From Lachancea kluyveri NRRL Y-12651 (taxonomy: Eukaryota; Ascomycota; Saccharomycetes; Saccharomycetales; Saccharomycetaceae): 64,000 nt of DNA. A program made the translations under genes and the position numbers. How positions within the stretch are numbered: position 1 is the stretch's first letter; each line of letters begins with the position of its first letter. This document shows positions 36,102 through 47,532 of this stretch, piece after piece. The DNA lies in assembly GCA_000149225.2 (NCBI GenBank), contig CM000690.1, positions 62,001 through 126,000 on the forward strand, given 5' to 3'. Under the pieces are notes generated by a model, which worked only from the letters and a program-made list of their open reading frames with translations, was not told the origin of the DNA and searched no databases.

Positions 36102-37757
36102 ATGCTTTCCAAAAAGCACTGTACTCACCAACTTCTACTGAAGGGCTGCAGTAGCACCCTTTTAACGAGCATTTCACATATCAGCACTTCCGCTAGCCCT
36201 CAGCAGGCTATCGGTACACTTGCGGACACAACCGCTACAAAAACCACTCTACCAACGGAAAAAACACCTAGATCTTTAAAAATCAAGTTGCTCCTGAAGG
36301 AAGAAAAATATTCCAAGCAATTGCACAAATGGGGCACAACTGCTGAACAGATAAAGCCCTCGTTGCCAAGGAATAATTTGCGTCAACATTTACAAGACAA
36401 CGAACACGCGAAATTTCTGGTTGAATTACTATTAGAGTGCAAGTCAGATGAAGGCTTTGCCAATAGGATGTTTTCTGAGAAGCTAATAACCAAGTTAGAA
36501 TACTCCGTTTTTGTCAACAAACTACTCTCTAACACCAACTTGAAATCAGAGTTGACAAATTTAATTCCAGGTACAGTACATACCGAAGTTTTATTCAAAC
36601 TGTACGAAATATATCGGGATAGCGTAGTGGGCAATGCAACGCTTACACCAGTACAACTGTATGATTTAAACCAGTTCATTAAAAGATTTACAGGTGATGC
36701 ACAGCTAGCAAAGGCGCAACAAGTACTAGGATTTGTACTGGAAAATTATGGGTCTATACCCAGGGATCCCCAGACCTTGATAAACTACTTGGAGCTAAAG
36801 TGTGGTGCAATGCCACGTAATTGGAGCATACCACTATCCCGCCCCGAACTGGGCAAAACCTTGGGTTCGCAAAGTTTTATGAGCAATTTGGCCCACTCTT
36901 ATAAAGTGCTGGAAACCGAGGCTTTGCTACCATTAATAGACGAAATGATGAAGGATAGAGCGTGGCACTATAAACGCAACTGCGACCTGGAAGCTGCAGT
37001 GATATATTCTTTGGGCTACATGGGGCAATTTGCACTCCTAGAGAGATACATAAAGCATACTTGGGGCGTGTCGGTAAGCAGTAATACCAGCACAGAGGTT
37101 GAAGTTCCAAAAAACCTGTACCCAACTTCCAACCTTTTGATATCTATAGTCTCGTGCTACGCCATGAAGGGCAACCTCCATCAGGCATTACAAATTATTG
37201 ACTCTTTCCTTTCAAAATTCCCACAGATTGAATTGGAACCACTATTTTGGAGAAGATTGTTTCAGTGGAGCACGCGTCTATGGAACCAGAAAACTGATCC
37301 AAAAGGCGAGTTATCCAATGGTTGCTGGCAAGTAATGAAACAATGGCACAACAAACAGAAAAGGTCGCTGCCCATAGATTTAGGCATTTTGAATGAAAGA
37401 TACTACGTGTTGAAACGGACAAATAATTTCACCGAAGCCCTAAGAATACACGATGAAGCTCTCGCTGGGCTATATATGAAGAGGAACCTAATAGACCCGG
37501 AAGTGGATGTTATTAAAAAATTTCAAAAGTTGATTTTAAAAAAGATGGCCGGGAGAGGTTACTACCATAAGCCGCTAAAATATATCAGCGAATGGTGTCT
37601 AAACAAACGTAATGAACTGGAAATGAGAGAGTACTTTGACCGACACAGGAAAGCGTACATCACGAGAATCGAACAACGGAAGCAAAAACAGGAAACTGCA
37701 CAGGTGACGTTTGATGCGGAAGAAGAGGATGACATGCTACTAGGTAGATTGTGGTAA
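36102..37757 (+). CDS. AEP2: Mitochondrial ATP9 (OLI1) translation factor Aep2
   Basis: Needed for stability and translation of the mitochondrial mRNA for ATP synthase subunit 9. 551 residues (580 in S. cerevisiae). The N-terminus MLSKKHCTHQLLLKGCSSTLLTS is a basic presequence. The body is helical with PPR-like repeats. Identification rests on the QLHKWGTTAEQIKPSLPRNNLR and PRDPQTLINYLELKCGAMPRNW segments and on its place between RIT1 and GPI12, the order of YMR283C-YMR282C-YMR281W. It converges on GPI12 with 54 bp between stops. Confidence 0.9.
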   Translation: MLSKKHCTHQLLLKGCSSTLLTSISHISTSASPQQAIGTLADTTATKTTLPTEKTPRSLKIKLLLKEEKYSKQLHKWGTTAEQIKPSLPRNNLRQHLQDNEHAKFLVELLLECKSDEGFANRMFSEKLITKLEYSVFVNKLLSNTNLKSELTNLIPGTVHTEVLFKLYEIYRDSVVGNATLTPVQLYDLNQFIKRFTGDAQLAKAQQVLGFVLENYGSIPRDPQTLINYLELKCGAMPRNWSIPLSRPELGKTLGSQSFMSNLAHSYKVLETEALLPLIDEMMKDRAWHYKRNCDLEAAVIYSLGYMGQFALLERYIKHTWGVSVSSNTSTEVEVPKNLYPTSNLLISIVSCYAMKGNLHQALQIIDSFLSKFPQIELEPLFWRRLFQWSTRLWNQKTDPKGELSNGCWQVMKQWHNKQKRSLPIDLGILNERYYVLKRTNNFTEALRIHDEALAGLYMKRNLIDPEVDVIKKFQKLILKKMAGRGYYHKPLKYISEWCLNKRNELEMREYFDRHRKAYITRIEQRKQKQETAQVTFDAEEEDDMLLGRLW

Positions 37758-37811
37758 AAATCCATGTACATAAATATACAAAAAAAGAAAACTATTAAAA
37801 ATCCACGTCTT

Positions 37812-38594
37812 TCAACCATGTAGTTCATTAACAAACACAAACCTGCTAGCCAGCCACCATCCCCACCTGAACCATACCATTTGGGAAACGTGTGCATTGC
37901 ACATCGCCGCCAGGGAAAGCAAGTACTGTGGGAAAGTACTCATAAAGACCGGTGGCTGACGGCCAGTGATAATTCGGGCTAGATCCACGGCAAAAGACCC
38001 ATACTTTGGTGGGAAATATCTCTTGCTATTCAAGTAAAGTGCTGTGAAACGTTGCTCCCGCTGCTCCCGCTGCTCCACCAGCGCAGACACCGCCGTATTA
38101 CATGACACATGATTGACGTGGCCGGACACACCGTGTTCGTCGAATGTGAGGAGCAACGGACTAGCATCGGATACATGGCGGTTGATGGTGGCCACCACCT
38201 GTCGTGTATCCCATTCCACGCCCATGCCATCCTCGAAACCTTCCACTATCACACTAGTGTTACGCGCTGGAAGAAGCAGCTGCATAGATAGTCTCAGCTC
38301 CTGTTCCCTCACAGCACCAAGCCCATCTGCGTCACCATTGGTCAAGCAAATCACCCTCAGGGGAACAGAAGGTGGATAGTTCACATGCAATTGCAAGAGT
38401 GTGGGGCTGAAAAACATGGTCTCATCATCTGGGTGTGCGACAATCAAGTTGACTGAGGTAGGTGTCCTTGACGGGAACACGTTCCTGAACACCTGCCTGT
38501 TGTGGGCTGCGATGCGCTGAGAAACGCAGATGTAAAGCACAGAAAGAAGTGCGTATGCCTTCAACAGCTTTGCAACAACTTCAACAACTCTCAT
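37812..38594 (-). CDS. GPI12: GlcNAc-phosphatidylinositol de-N-acetylase
   Basis: Second step of GPI-anchor synthesis, on the cytosolic face of the ER: removes acetyl from GlcNAc-PI. 260 residues (304 in S. cerevisiae). An N-terminal membrane helix (about 7-25) is followed by the PIG-L/LmbE domain with LIVAHPDDETMFFSP (the HPDDE metal motif near residue 52), LTNGDADGLGAVREQEL and the second metal site GHVNHVSC. The start is the ATG at 38594; the frame further upstream opens with TTG. It diverges from CAT8 with 414 bp between starts. Confidence 0.95.
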   Translation of the reverse strand: MRVVEVVAKLLKAYALLSVLYICVSQRIAAHNRQVFRNVFPSRTPTSVNLIVAHPDDETMFFSPTLLQLHVNYPPSVPLRVICLTNGDADGLGAVREQELRLSMQLLLPARNTSVIVEGFEDGMGVEWDTRQVVATINRHVSDASPLLLTFDEHGVSGHVNHVSCNTAVSALVEQREQREQRFTALYLNSKRYFPPKYGSFAVDLARIITGRQPPVFMSTFPQYLLSLAAMCNAHVSQMVWFRWGWWLASRFVFVNELHG

Positions 38595-39008
38595 TATGTG
38601 CAATGAGGCTTTCTTGAATCCCTCGTTGAGGAAGCTTTACACCTCCTCCGGCCACACTTGTTAGTCGGTTGATGAGCCGACGTCTACATGTCGCTACTGA
38701 CGAGCGAGCGGACAACTCAGACCTCGTTCCGTTTGCGGAACCATTTTTCCGGTATGGGTGTAAAGCTTCCCACACCCGGACATTTTCCGCTATTCCCGTC
38801 TAAGCCTTGGCTGGGTTCACCCCCGCAAAGTTACCCTACCAGGCCCCAGATTTACTTTGTTTCCCCGTGGAGTTTTTCCTCAACGCGCATGACTTCCCAC
38901 CAAGGTACGGAAAAATTCTCTAATTTGGGTTGAAGAAAAGGAAACGGTTGTTTGTTCTAGTTTTACAAGTTACTCGTTCCCAAAGACTCAGTAAACCTTC
39001 CTGTAAAA
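38595..39008. other. Divergent promoter region GPI12/CAT8
   Basis: 414 bp. It contains a Mig1-like site at 38844-38854. Short frames here are not gene-like. Confidence 0.5.
38844..38854 (-). promoter_or_regulatory. Mig1-like site (minus-strand TAAATCTGGGG)
   Basis: On the plus strand CCCCAGATTTA fits the reverse of the Mig1 consensus, an AT-rich run followed by SYGGGG. It lies about 155 bp before the CAT8 ATG. CAT8 is glucose-repressed through Mig1 in S. cerevisiae. Confidence 0.45.
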
Positions 39009-42000
39009 ATGTCCAAAAGAGAGAGAGAAACGTTTGCTCCAAGAATCATCAGGACCCTCGGGTCACAGTCGCTGAGTGGTTTGAATCCTTTTTCTTCGAG
39101 TAACCCGTCATCGCTTTCTCAATCACCAGCAACCTCCTCGACAGTTCCACATGTTGCTGCCAACAATACTACTATGAGTCCTACTCCCTTGAATTCCAAC
39201 AATATGGGTACTGGTACTTCAGTTACTTCTGGAGCAGACACACCCGCGTCTGCGTCAAACTATAGAGTTGCACAAGCCTGTGACAGGTGTCGTTCTAAGA
39301 AAACGAGGTGTGACGGTAAAAGACCTCAGTGTTCTCAGTGTGCAGCGGTTGGGTTTGAATGTAAAATAAGTGATAAGTTGAGTCGAAGAGCGTTTCCGAG
39401 AGGCTACACAGAAACGCTGGAGGAGCGTGTCCGTGAACTGGAAGCTGAAAATAGACGTCTAGTTGCACTTTGCGATTTGAAAGAGGAGCAACTACACCTG
39501 GTATCGAAGTATTCTAACAAGCGCACGTCAGAGATCTCTGAGAATGAGGATGAACAAATTCTGCAACAGCTAAGTGCTGCTAACGGTGGCTCCCTTCGCG
39601 TGAGCTCTACAAATCTATACTTGCTCAACAAGACTACGCCCGGTGATCAGCAGGATGAGGAAGATCAGATGTCTTCTAAGACAACAGTTGATTGCAACGG
39701 TGTCGGGTGCAACCACTCACACCAACCCAATATACATGACAAGCCCGTGAGTACAAACCTGAACGACCCAACCTCAATTTCGTTTGAGCAGAATGAAGCT
39801 CCAGGCCTTCCTGCTGTGAAGGCGCTGACATCCATGGCTAATCATGAGCATAGCGTACAGCTGGCCACATTGGTTGCTCTATCTGTACCCCGTTCTACCG
39901 AAGAAATTTTGCTCATCCCGCAGTTGTTGGCGCGCATTGGCCAGGTACACGGTTTAACTTCTAAACAGTCCCTATACACTGCATCGCTACTAGCAAGTCT
40001 TAAAGAGTCTATACCACTTACTCTGCCAACAAACGTTGATATGTTAAAATCTACAAATTTATGGGAGGTTGACGACGTGATACAGTTTTTTCAAACCGTG
40101 TTCAAGTTTGACATACAGGCCGAATCTTCAACCACGTCTCAAGACCACTTGATTGCAACAGAGATAGACGGACTCGTATCCGATTTCTTTTCCCAATGGT
40201 ACAACTTTATTCCGATTCTGGATAAGGATGAATTTTACAACTACTACAACAAGTTTAAAACCGATTTGATGGATCCCAATTTTTTTGACGATGAGAAAAA
40301 TCTTTTCAACAAGCGTAACAAGTCAATAAGCTACAAAATTTTCGGATGCATTCTTCTTATAATCTGCCAGATGGGTCTGATCTCCAAAGTAAAAGCTGAA
40401 AATTTACCTGCTACGAACAAGTATTCCCAACTAATGGCCTATTACGACATCGTTGTCCGTCAACTGATGATGAACCCATACTTCAACTTGAAGAGTACCT
40501 CCATCCAGTCTTTGCAATTTACCTCCCTGCAGTTGTTTTACTTTTTAAACATCGGTGAGGTTTCATCTGTGTATGACCTTAGAGGTAAAGTCGTTTCCAT
40601 GTCACAACAGTTGAGGTTGCACCGTTGCCCAAGTGCCGTGCTAGGTGGCAATGGTTCTGCAGTAAGTAAGGCTCAACAGGGTGAAAGGCGTATTCTGTTT
40701 TGGGGTATCTATTACTTGGACGTGTTTTCTGCTTTGCAACTAGGTGTTCCACGTCTGTTAAAGGATCATGAAATCGAATGTGCATTACCTGTTGCTGATA
40801 ACGATGACCAGAAAGTCAACTTGGCAGGCCAAATGATTGCTCTTGAGGGTCGTGTTTCGATGTTATCGTTGTCGGTAATCCGATTTGCTAAAGTCCTGGG
40901 CAATATTCTGGACTCTATTTTCAAAAGAGGTATGTCTGCCTCCCTGACAAAACAGATTTCTTTGGTCCACGAAAATGCCTTGGATAACTGGAGACGTGGC
41001 TTACCGCAACAGCTCAAGTTTGAATTAGACGTCAACGGTACCATTAACATGGATGAATTTAACCACTTGAAGCAATTGGACACTTCTGGTAATATGTATT
41101 CAAAGGAGAATAAATCCTTAATGGTCTTGTACTTTATGGCCAAATGTATGATACATTTACCTGTTGTGGCAAAGAGACCATTGGTAAATGATCCGGAGCA
41201 ATCTCCAGAAAGCTCCACACCTTCGAACAACTGTGGCGATCGCTCTTCTTCATCGTATGTTTTGCTTCAACAGGCTACAAACACCTTGCTGAATGTGTTT
41301 ACTTCACTAAGGAACGTTTACCCGCCAATACCGATAAACGTTTCACGCACAAAGACACGCTTCAGTTTGCTAAGTGCTCGTGGAAGTTTAGAGTACACAA
41401 AGGGTGGTGCTCTGTTTCAAGACAACAAAGCGTTACTGCTAGATTTGGTTAAGGAGTTGGAAGTGGACAAGAAACTAGAACTACCAGGGACACTGTCATG
41501 GCATAGTTTAAAGCTATTGGACATGTCGATATCCTTGATCTTACAACCTGCCAATACCAAGCCTGAGAAATTGGAGAAAATGCTTCAAAGAAAGTTGAAC
41601 TACTATAACAAGCTAACGAACCGTCGTTCCAATCTGGGCGGTGGCCGTTCTGCTTCATCTCCTGGCGGAAACTCAAAGAGGAAACTGGATGAAAACCAGG
41701 GCTCGGCAGAACCTCCTAAACTAACTCCAGCAAGTTCCAAAGGTGACACACCACCGGATAAAAAGATAAAGCTGGAAGATACAGGGTTTGTCCCCGTACG
41801 TGCCGTTTCCCAACACAGCCAAAGTGACAGTGAAAAGTTTGAAAACTTTCAACCACCAGTTGCTCCACAGAACTCTATTGCAGAGGCATTCCACCTGGAT
41901 CCAGTTTTAAATAACAACCCGTTTAGCAACACTGACTTGAACGCATTTTTCAACACCAATAATGGAAACGTGCCAGCAGCTTTACGCAGCGGCGGCTCAC

Positions 42001-42821
42001 TATTCAATATCGCAGCGACGGCTGCCGCTTCTGGTAACAATGCCAACAGTACCGCCCCTTCAAACACGTTAAATGAAGGCTTATTCAAAGTCCCTAGTAA
42101 CGGCGATTTTTTGAAAGACTACTATAACGTACCCGGTGCTTCTTCATCTCAGCTGAATTTGTTATTTTTAAACAACAATGCCTCAAACGGCAAGCCTCAG
42201 CTCAACGGCAGCAGTGCACACTCTGGCACCCAAGCTCAAAACAACGACAACAACGGGTTTGGATTTGCTGTCGATGCCTCTTGGGGGTTGGCCCCGTTAC
42301 TTGAATGGTCACCAGCTGGCAAACCAGTTGACCCAGGAACTTGTAACGCAAACGAAAACAGTATCATCCTTGATACTAGCGCTGCAAACATGGAAAGTGA
42401 AATGGCGACGGGTGGCCGTTTGCATAGCAATACTAGGTCTTATACAGATGCCAAAAACTTGGATATTGTTCCCACTTTGCCCAGCTCTAAACAACAGCAA
42501 CAACAACAACATAGACTGCAAAAGGGTGCCAGCCAACAACCACGCAGCGCATCGATTCCGACAAGGAAACAATCACTTTGTGAGTCCAATCCTACAACTG
42601 CCACGGGGTCTCGGGATGACGGCGTTCTAACAATGGGTACCCGTAACCATAGGGGTCCAAGACGCCGTTGGAACTCAACCACTGGACAAAATACACGAAC
42701 ACAACTTGCTACAATGAACACTCCACAATCAGAGCGCTCTAAGAGCCAAAACATTGGAGAGCCTGGGTCAACAGAGGACAGTCTACATGACTTGTTCCGT
42801 TGGCAAAACTCTGGATTGTGA
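39009..42821 (+). CDS. CAT8: Zinc-cluster activator of gluconeogenic genes Cat8
   Basis: Binds carbon-source-responsive elements and turns on gluconeogenesis, glyoxylate-cycle and ethanol-use genes when glucose runs out; activated by Snf1. 1270 residues (1433 in S. cerevisiae). The Zn2Cys6 domain has all six cysteines (C91, C94, C101, C108, C111, C118), followed by [25 protein letters not shown], a dimerising coiled coil near 130-160. The fungal middle homology domain spans about 370-860. A long low-complexity tail contains Asn-, Ser- and Gln-rich stretches (HQQ run near 1160). Diverges from GPI12 as in S. cerevisiae (YMR280C/YMR281W). Confidence 0.96.
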   Translation: MSKRERETFAPRIIRTLGSQSLSGLNPFSSSNPSSLSQSPATSSTVPHVAANNTTMSPTPLNSNNMGTGTSVTSGADTPASASNYRVAQACDRCRSKKTRCDGKRPQCSQCAAVGFECKISDKLSRRAFPRGYTETLEERVRELEAENRRLVALCDLKEEQLHLVSKYSNKRTSEISENEDEQILQQLSAANGGSLRVSSTNLYLLNKTTPGDQQDEEDQMSSKTTVDCNGVGCNHSHQPNIHDKPVSTNLNDPTSISFEQNEAPGLPAVKALTSMANHEHSVQLATLVALSVPRSTEEILLIPQLLARIGQVHGLTSKQSLYTASLLASLKESIPLTLPTNVDMLKSTNLWEVDDVIQFFQTVFKFDIQAESSTTSQDHLIATEIDGLVSDFFSQWYNFIPILDKDEFYNYYNKFKTDLMDPNFFDDEKNLFNKRNKSISYKIFGCILLIICQMGLISKVKAENLPATNKYSQLMAYYDIVVRQLMMNPYFNLKSTSIQSLQFTSLQLFYFLNIGEVSSVYDLRGKVVSMSQQLRLHRCPSAVLGGNGSAVSKAQQGERRILFWGIYYLDVFSALQLGVPRLLKDHEIECALPVADNDDQKVNLAGQMIALEGRVSMLSLSVIRFAKVLGNILDSIFKRGMSASLTKQISLVHENALDNWRRGLPQQLKFELDVNGTINMDEFNHLKQLDTSGNMYSKENKSLMVLYFMAKCMIHLPVVAKRPLVNDPEQSPESSTPSNNCGDRSSSSYVLLQQATNTLLNVFTSLRNVYPPIPINVSRTKTRFSLLSARGSLEYTKGGALFQDNKALLLDLVKELEVDKKLELPGTLSWHSLKLLDMSISLILQPANTKPEKLEKMLQRKLNYYNKLTNRRSNLGGGRSASSPGGNSKRKLDENQGSAEPPKLTPASSKGDTPPDKKIKLEDTGFVPVRAVSQHSQSDSEKFENFQPPVAPQNSIAEAFHLDPVLNNNPFSNTDLNAFFNTNNGNVPAALRSGGSLFNIAATAAASGNNANSTAPSNTLNEGLFKVPSNGDFLKDYYNVPGASSSQLNLLFLNNNASNGKPQLNGSSAHSGTQAQNNDNNGFGFAVDASWGLAPLLEWSPAGKPVDPGTCNANENSIILDTSAANMESEMATGGRLHSNTRSYTDAKNLDIVPTLPSSKQQQQQQHRLQKGASQQPRSASIPTRKQSLCESNPTTATGSRDDGVLTMGTRNHRGPRRRWNSTTGQNTRTQLATMNTPQSERSKSQNIGEPGSTEDSLHDLFRWQNSGL

Positions 42822-43390
42822 ATGACTACTATAAAAATAAACACATAGATATGTACAATACCTTTCTTTATTCTTTTTTTCTTTACCGTACTATAAGTTA
42901 ATAATATTCCCAAACGATCAACATCTATGAAACATCACGTGGGGCTGACGCGAAAATTGAAAAATGTCTTGCTCGCGTGAAACGACTCAGATCAAAATCC
43001 AGAACACCAAGGCCCAGAAAAGAAGCACAAAAAAAAAATCTTCGCCCTTTAGAGAAACAAAGTAGTACATCCGACGAGTTAAACTCTAATTGAGACGTTA
43101 CGATTGGCATAAAACGCTGGAGAATTGAACTGACAAAAGAAGGTGAAGCATAAATCAGTATAACACTACTCTTTCAAGTTTATTGAACGTACTACTAATC
43201 CTATTCCAGCTTTGATCTAGAGTGTTTCCGCTGTTTTTTTTTTCGCCACTAAAAATAAACACGCCATACGTTTCCTTTGGGTCTTCTTAATTTGTTTAAA
43301 CACGAAAGAGAGTTTGATCTACTTTTAAGCACTAGTTTCAAAACGACATTTCACAAAAAGTATTATCCAATCTAGCAGGGCTAGTTAAGC
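42822..43390. other. Intergenic CAT8 3' end and NAB6 promoter
   Basis: 569 bp, both neighbours on the plus strand. No gene seen. Poly(A) at 43029-43037 and poly(T) at 43235-43243 are the only clear features. Confidence 0.5.
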
Positions 43391-46300
43391 ATGCCGAATT
43401 ACCAGAACAAGAACTATAGTAGCCATCAGTACGCCACGATGGCTCCTCCAAATGGCATCCAACCTCACTATCCTCAGACTATGGCTTACCACCCAATGGG
43501 TCCTATGAATGGCGGAGTTCAGCCAACCATGCAGATGTCTCTTCCATCACAGCAAGGCTATTATGCGGGCTCACCAATGCCATCTGCTCCTCAAACTCCA
43601 TTCGATACATCATACGGCGCAACTCTACTACCTTCGCATTTACTGATGGGCTCTCCATTTATCTCTACTCCCCAGAATGCTGCAATGATGCATGCTGGTA
43701 GCAGAGGCCTGAATTCCTCTCAGCAACAGTTCTATCACTACACATATAGTAACAACGGCAAAAACAAAGGTAGCAGCAAGAAAAACAATAGAGACAAGAA
43801 AAAAGTTGAAAATGGTCATGTGATGATGACCCGGTACAGCTACCCTCCTCCTCCACAGCTGAATGCACCTCCAATGACCCACAAGAGAAAAACCCATTTG
43901 AGGCATGAGACCAACAGCCAACCAAGTAGTGAACCATACGTCATAAATTTTAAAATTCTGCCAAAGGGTGATGACGAGTATATGACACGATCCTTGCTTC
44001 TGTCAAACGTCAATGCTTCAATCAAACTCCATGACTTTATCACCAAATTTGTCAAGTTTGGTCCAATTGAAAGTGTTTACGTGGTTCCAGAAGAAGAAGA
44101 AGAAGAAGAAGAAGAAGAAGAAGAGGAAGAGGAAGAAGAAGAAGAAGAAGAAGAAAAGGGAGAAGAAAAAAAACAATCAATTTTGTTGAGTTTCCTCACC
44201 AAGAATACTTGTCTTGACTTCTACAACAATGTTTTACAGAAACTATCCGATTTCAAAATCGACTTAAACTCTAAGAGTTTGACGTTGAATTTTGTTTCCC
44301 TAACTTCAGAGGATATAAGGGATGACGTTTTGAGAAAAGGTGCAACAAGATCTATCGCTTTAGAGTTTAAAAATAGTTTTACAACGAAACAGCTGGAGTC
44401 TATCGAAATTTTATCGAATGCCAGCAACTCCAGATTTGTGGTCGAAAAGATAGATATTGTCAACACAGAATCTCCGAACAAAAACTTTAATACACACTAT
44501 GCCATCATCCACTTTATTTCAATTTCTATGGCCGTTGAAGCATCAAGTTATTTACTAAATTGGGATGAAAAGCTAGGTATTTCTAGACTTTTTTTTGTTA
44601 CCGACAGTATTATCAACAAGTCTGATTACTTCAGGAGTGCACCTGCCAGTCAGGATGCTTCGAGATCAAGTGTTTCCATCGATCAAACTCTGGAATTTGC
44701 AACGAAGAAATTGCAAGGGCTTGTATTGAAGGAAAGGACTTTATCCATAAAACCAAAGACTTACCCTCAAGCAGAAATTGAAGAGCATCAGCATCATTTG
44801 ACTTCCATATCCATATCGAAACCGCTATTATCCTCAAACAATAACTCATCCTCTGTGTCTTTACAAGGAAATCAAAACCTAACTTCATCCCCAGTTACTC
44901 AAGAAATGTACTTGCATGATACGAGCAACAGCACCCGAGAAGATGTGATGATACAATCCAGTATGGCATCTGGTACTTCTAATTTTGTGCCACCTCCTCC
45001 GCATTACTACATGGATGTTACTAAACCAATACGCCAAACGCTTCAGCAACAGCTCACCACGACAGCACAGGTTGCCTCGAATATGGGCGGAGGGTTAGGC
45101 AACAGAACAGTTTATCTTGGCAATATTAACCCACGTTCCAAACCAGAGGATATATGCAATGTCGTTCGTGGTGGTATTTTGCAGCATATCAAATTTTTTG
45201 AGCATAAACATGTCTGTTTTGTTACATTTATCGAAGCTGCTGCTGCCGTGCAATTTTTTGCCAATGCGTCCATCGAACCGATAGTGTTACATGGCAACGT
45301 CTTAAAAGTCGGATGGGGCCACCATCCTGGTGATTTGGCTCAGAGCATCGCATTAGCTGTTACAATCGGTGCTAGTAGAAACGTTTATGTCAGCTTACCC
45401 GAGTATGCCTTTAAGGATAAGTTTATCAAAGATCCAGAATTTCAAGAGTTCCGTGAAAAGTACGAGCTACCGTCGAAAGAACAACTAAGACAGGATTTCA
45501 GCAACTTTGGTGAAATTGAGCAAATAAATTACCTCGATGATGGGCATTGTTGTTGGGTCAACTTTATGAATATAACAAGCGCCATTAAATTGGTCGAAGA
45601 TGCAAATGGCGCTGACAACAAGAAATTTCATGGAAGTTACCAAGACAGATATAAGGGTTTGATTATTGGTTATGGTAAAGATCGTTGTGGTAACGTGAAC
45701 AAAAATTTGGTAGCCAATAAAAAATCCAGGTTTTTCAAAAAAGTAAAAAAGGCAAGCTATAAGATCAGAATGCATAAACAAAATAAAGCTGGCGGGAGCA
45801 ATGGACAAGAACCAATAAGCTCATTTCAAGATAATGCTTTTGGTATCTGTATATCACCAAGGGGAATTGAAAGTGAGGAGGTAGAAGCACTCCCTGATGT
45901 ACCTCAGAACATAGAAGAGGAAAAAAACCCACAAAATAACGGCCTTTTGAAATTAGCCAATGGCAACGGGATTGGTGAAGGCCTTGGAATTGAATTTTCA
46001 CCAGGTCTTAATAAAGAGGGCCATGAGGGTGACGATAAGTTTGATTGTATACAGCAAGAAAATGGCTTTGATGGAAAGGATGAAGACGAAAGCTATTCTT
46101 CCGATTCTTCTGATATCGATATAATAGTCTCCGCACCAGAACAGTCCAGTGCTGAAGAGGATGATGATAAGCGCTCTGTAACAAGCTATACGAATGGGCA
46201 TCCTACCAACAAATTCAAAAAGGAAAAATCAAGAACAAAATTGAAAAGAAGACCTACTTCTGGACTTACAGATCTATACTCCCTCAACGGGTTTCCATCA

Positions 46301-46639
46301 ATGGTTTCAAGCACATCGCTGGATGCTGTACCACCTCTTGCACCTTCTACTGTTTCTCGCCATTACTCAGTAGCCTCTTCACATTCCAACAATAGCTATC
46401 ATAATAATGGCAGGCACGACGCCAGCAAGAAAAGACATGGTGGGGGCAAGGGCAACACACATCATGGTAGGCATAGAAAATCAAAAGCTATTCCTGGTTC
46501 TCAAGTGATGGCACAATACTTGGCGCAACTACAACACTCTACCTTCATGTATGCTGCTAACATCTTGGGTGTTACAAACGGCGATAACGAAGACTCCACT
46601 CTTTACGATGAAAATGGTGGGTTTAGAGGACCTATGTGA
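43391..46639 (+). CDS. NAB6: RNA-binding protein Nab6
   Basis: RRM protein that binds mRNAs, in S. cerevisiae many of cell-wall proteins. 1082 residues (1134 in S. cerevisiae). The N-terminus is Pro/Gln/Met/Tyr-rich and disordered (1-160). RRM-like folds are visible at about 197-300 (SLLLSNVNASIKLHDFI), 318-405, 572-645 (NRTVYLGNINPRSKPEDICN) and 663-750 (NVYVSLPEYAF). The first is split by a run of about 25 Glu at about 233-258, encoded at 44092-44157. The C-terminal part is acidic, then basic and His/Asn-rich. In S. cerevisiae NAB6 is next to ATR1, as here. Confidence 0.93.
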   Translation: MPNYQNKNYSSHQYATMAPPNGIQPHYPQTMAYHPMGPMNGGVQPTMQMSLPSQQGYYAGSPMPSAPQTPFDTSYGATLLPSHLLMGSPFISTPQNAAMMHAGSRGLNSSQQQFYHYTYSNNGKNKGSSKKNNRDKKKVENGHVMMTRYSYPPPPQLNAPPMTHKRKTHLRHETNSQPSSEPYVINFKILPKGDDEYMTRSLLLSNVNASIKLHDFITKFVKFGPIESVYVVPEEEEEEEEEEEEEEEEEEEEEEKGEEKKQSILLSFLTKNTCLDFYNNVLQKLSDFKIDLNSKSLTLNFVSLTSEDIRDDVLRKGATRSIALEFKNSFTTKQLESIEILSNASNSRFVVEKIDIVNTESPNKNFNTHYAIIHFISISMAVEASSYLLNWDEKLGISRLFFVTDSIINKSDYFRSAPASQDASRSSVSIDQTLEFATKKLQGLVLKERTLSIKPKTYPQAEIEEHQHHLTSISISKPLLSSNNNSSSVSLQGNQNLTSSPVTQEMYLHDTSNSTREDVMIQSSMASGTSNFVPPPPHYYMDVTKPIRQTLQQQLTTTAQVASNMGGGLGNRTVYLGNINPRSKPEDICNVVRGGILQHIKFFEHKHVCFVTFIEAAAAVQFFANASIEPIVLHGNVLKVGWGHHPGDLAQSIALAVTIGASRNVYVSLPEYAFKDKFIKDPEFQEFREKYELPSKEQLRQDFSNFGEIEQINYLDDGHCCWVNFMNITSAIKLVEDANGADNKKFHGSYQDRYKGLIIGYGKDRCGNVNKNLVANKKSRFFKKVKKASYKIRMHKQNKAGGSNGQEPISSFQDNAFGICISPRGIESEEVEALPDVPQNIEEEKNPQNNGLLKLANGNGIGEGLGIEFSPGLNKEGHEGDDKFDCIQQENGFDGKDEDESYSSDSSDIDIIVSAPEQSSAEEDDDKRSVTSYTNGHPTNKFKKEKSRTKLKRRPTSGLTDLYSLNGFPSMVSSTSLDAVPPLAPSTVSRHYSVASSHSNNSYHNNGRHDASKKRHGGGKGNTHHGRHRKSKAIPGSQVMAQYLAQLQHSTFMYAANILGVTNGDNEDSTLYDENGGFRGPM

Positions 46640-47532
46640 AACCACTTGTTGATGTGTTTCGAATTGGGGGAAGAATAAAACAAAAGAATAAAAAACCAGA
46701 GTGTTCCCATACACATATGCTTCGCATGTCTTCTTTTTTTTTTGTTTTTTTTTTATTTTTTTATCTTTTTCTTTTTCTTTTTTTTTTTTTTTTGATTTGC
46801 ATTATTCACTCTATCAGCGTATCATGCTGTTGGCTTATTTTTTCAAACTCAACAAGCAATCGAATCACGAGAGAACGAAATTCTTGCGTCATTATTTCCC
46901 CTCTAAACGCATGAAAACTTATGATAACACAGCATTACATTGAATCACATAACCAGGCTCCTTTCTGGGACACTTATACAAAAAGAGAAGGCAAAAATAT
47001 ACGAGGAAGAAAGAGAAAAAAAAAAAAGAAAATGAATGAACAGTGCTAATTCTAATTGTAACTTGGGTGACCATCAAAAATATCAGCTTAGTGTTTCGTG
47101 CAATATTCTGACGATGCCTGGATCACCAAAGCTACAAGGAATTTTTATATTTAACGGATAAGTACTACATAGTATAATGAACCTAATTAGTTCTGGCGAT
47201 AGTTGGAATATAGGTATTTCAATTAGCTGTTGAGGTTTGAGTTGCGATTTCATCAGGTTTATATGACAGAAGCAACGTCTGGGAAAATTTAAAACACCCA
47301 TACACACGAGAGTACTGACGGAGATAAACTAAATCCGTAGGGGAATGTATAGTGTGGAAAAAAAAAACTGTTATAACTTGCGTTGATGCACATCTGCCAT
47401 CCATCGGATAAATCGAAAAGAAAGAATGGAAGAGAAAGAAACGCCTGATATCAATATCTTTTGTCATAGAATATTATAACTGCTCATTTAGTCCAAAAGA
47501 AATATATTCTGTCGGTCAAAACAGTTAGGAAG
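46640..47532. other. Intergenic NAB6-ATR1 with T-rich tract
   Basis: 893 bp. A T-rich stretch at 46733-46793 lies just past NAB6 and probably serves 3'-end formation. An A-rich stretch lies at 47015-47033. Open frames on the minus strand (47083-47307, 47219-47467) have no known features. The right part is the ATR1 promoter. Confidence 0.55.

Noticed and set aside
42178-42913. Frames overlapping the CAT8 3' half (42178-42630 plus, 42440-42913 minus)
   Set aside because: Shadows of the CAT8 low-complexity, repeat-rich codons.
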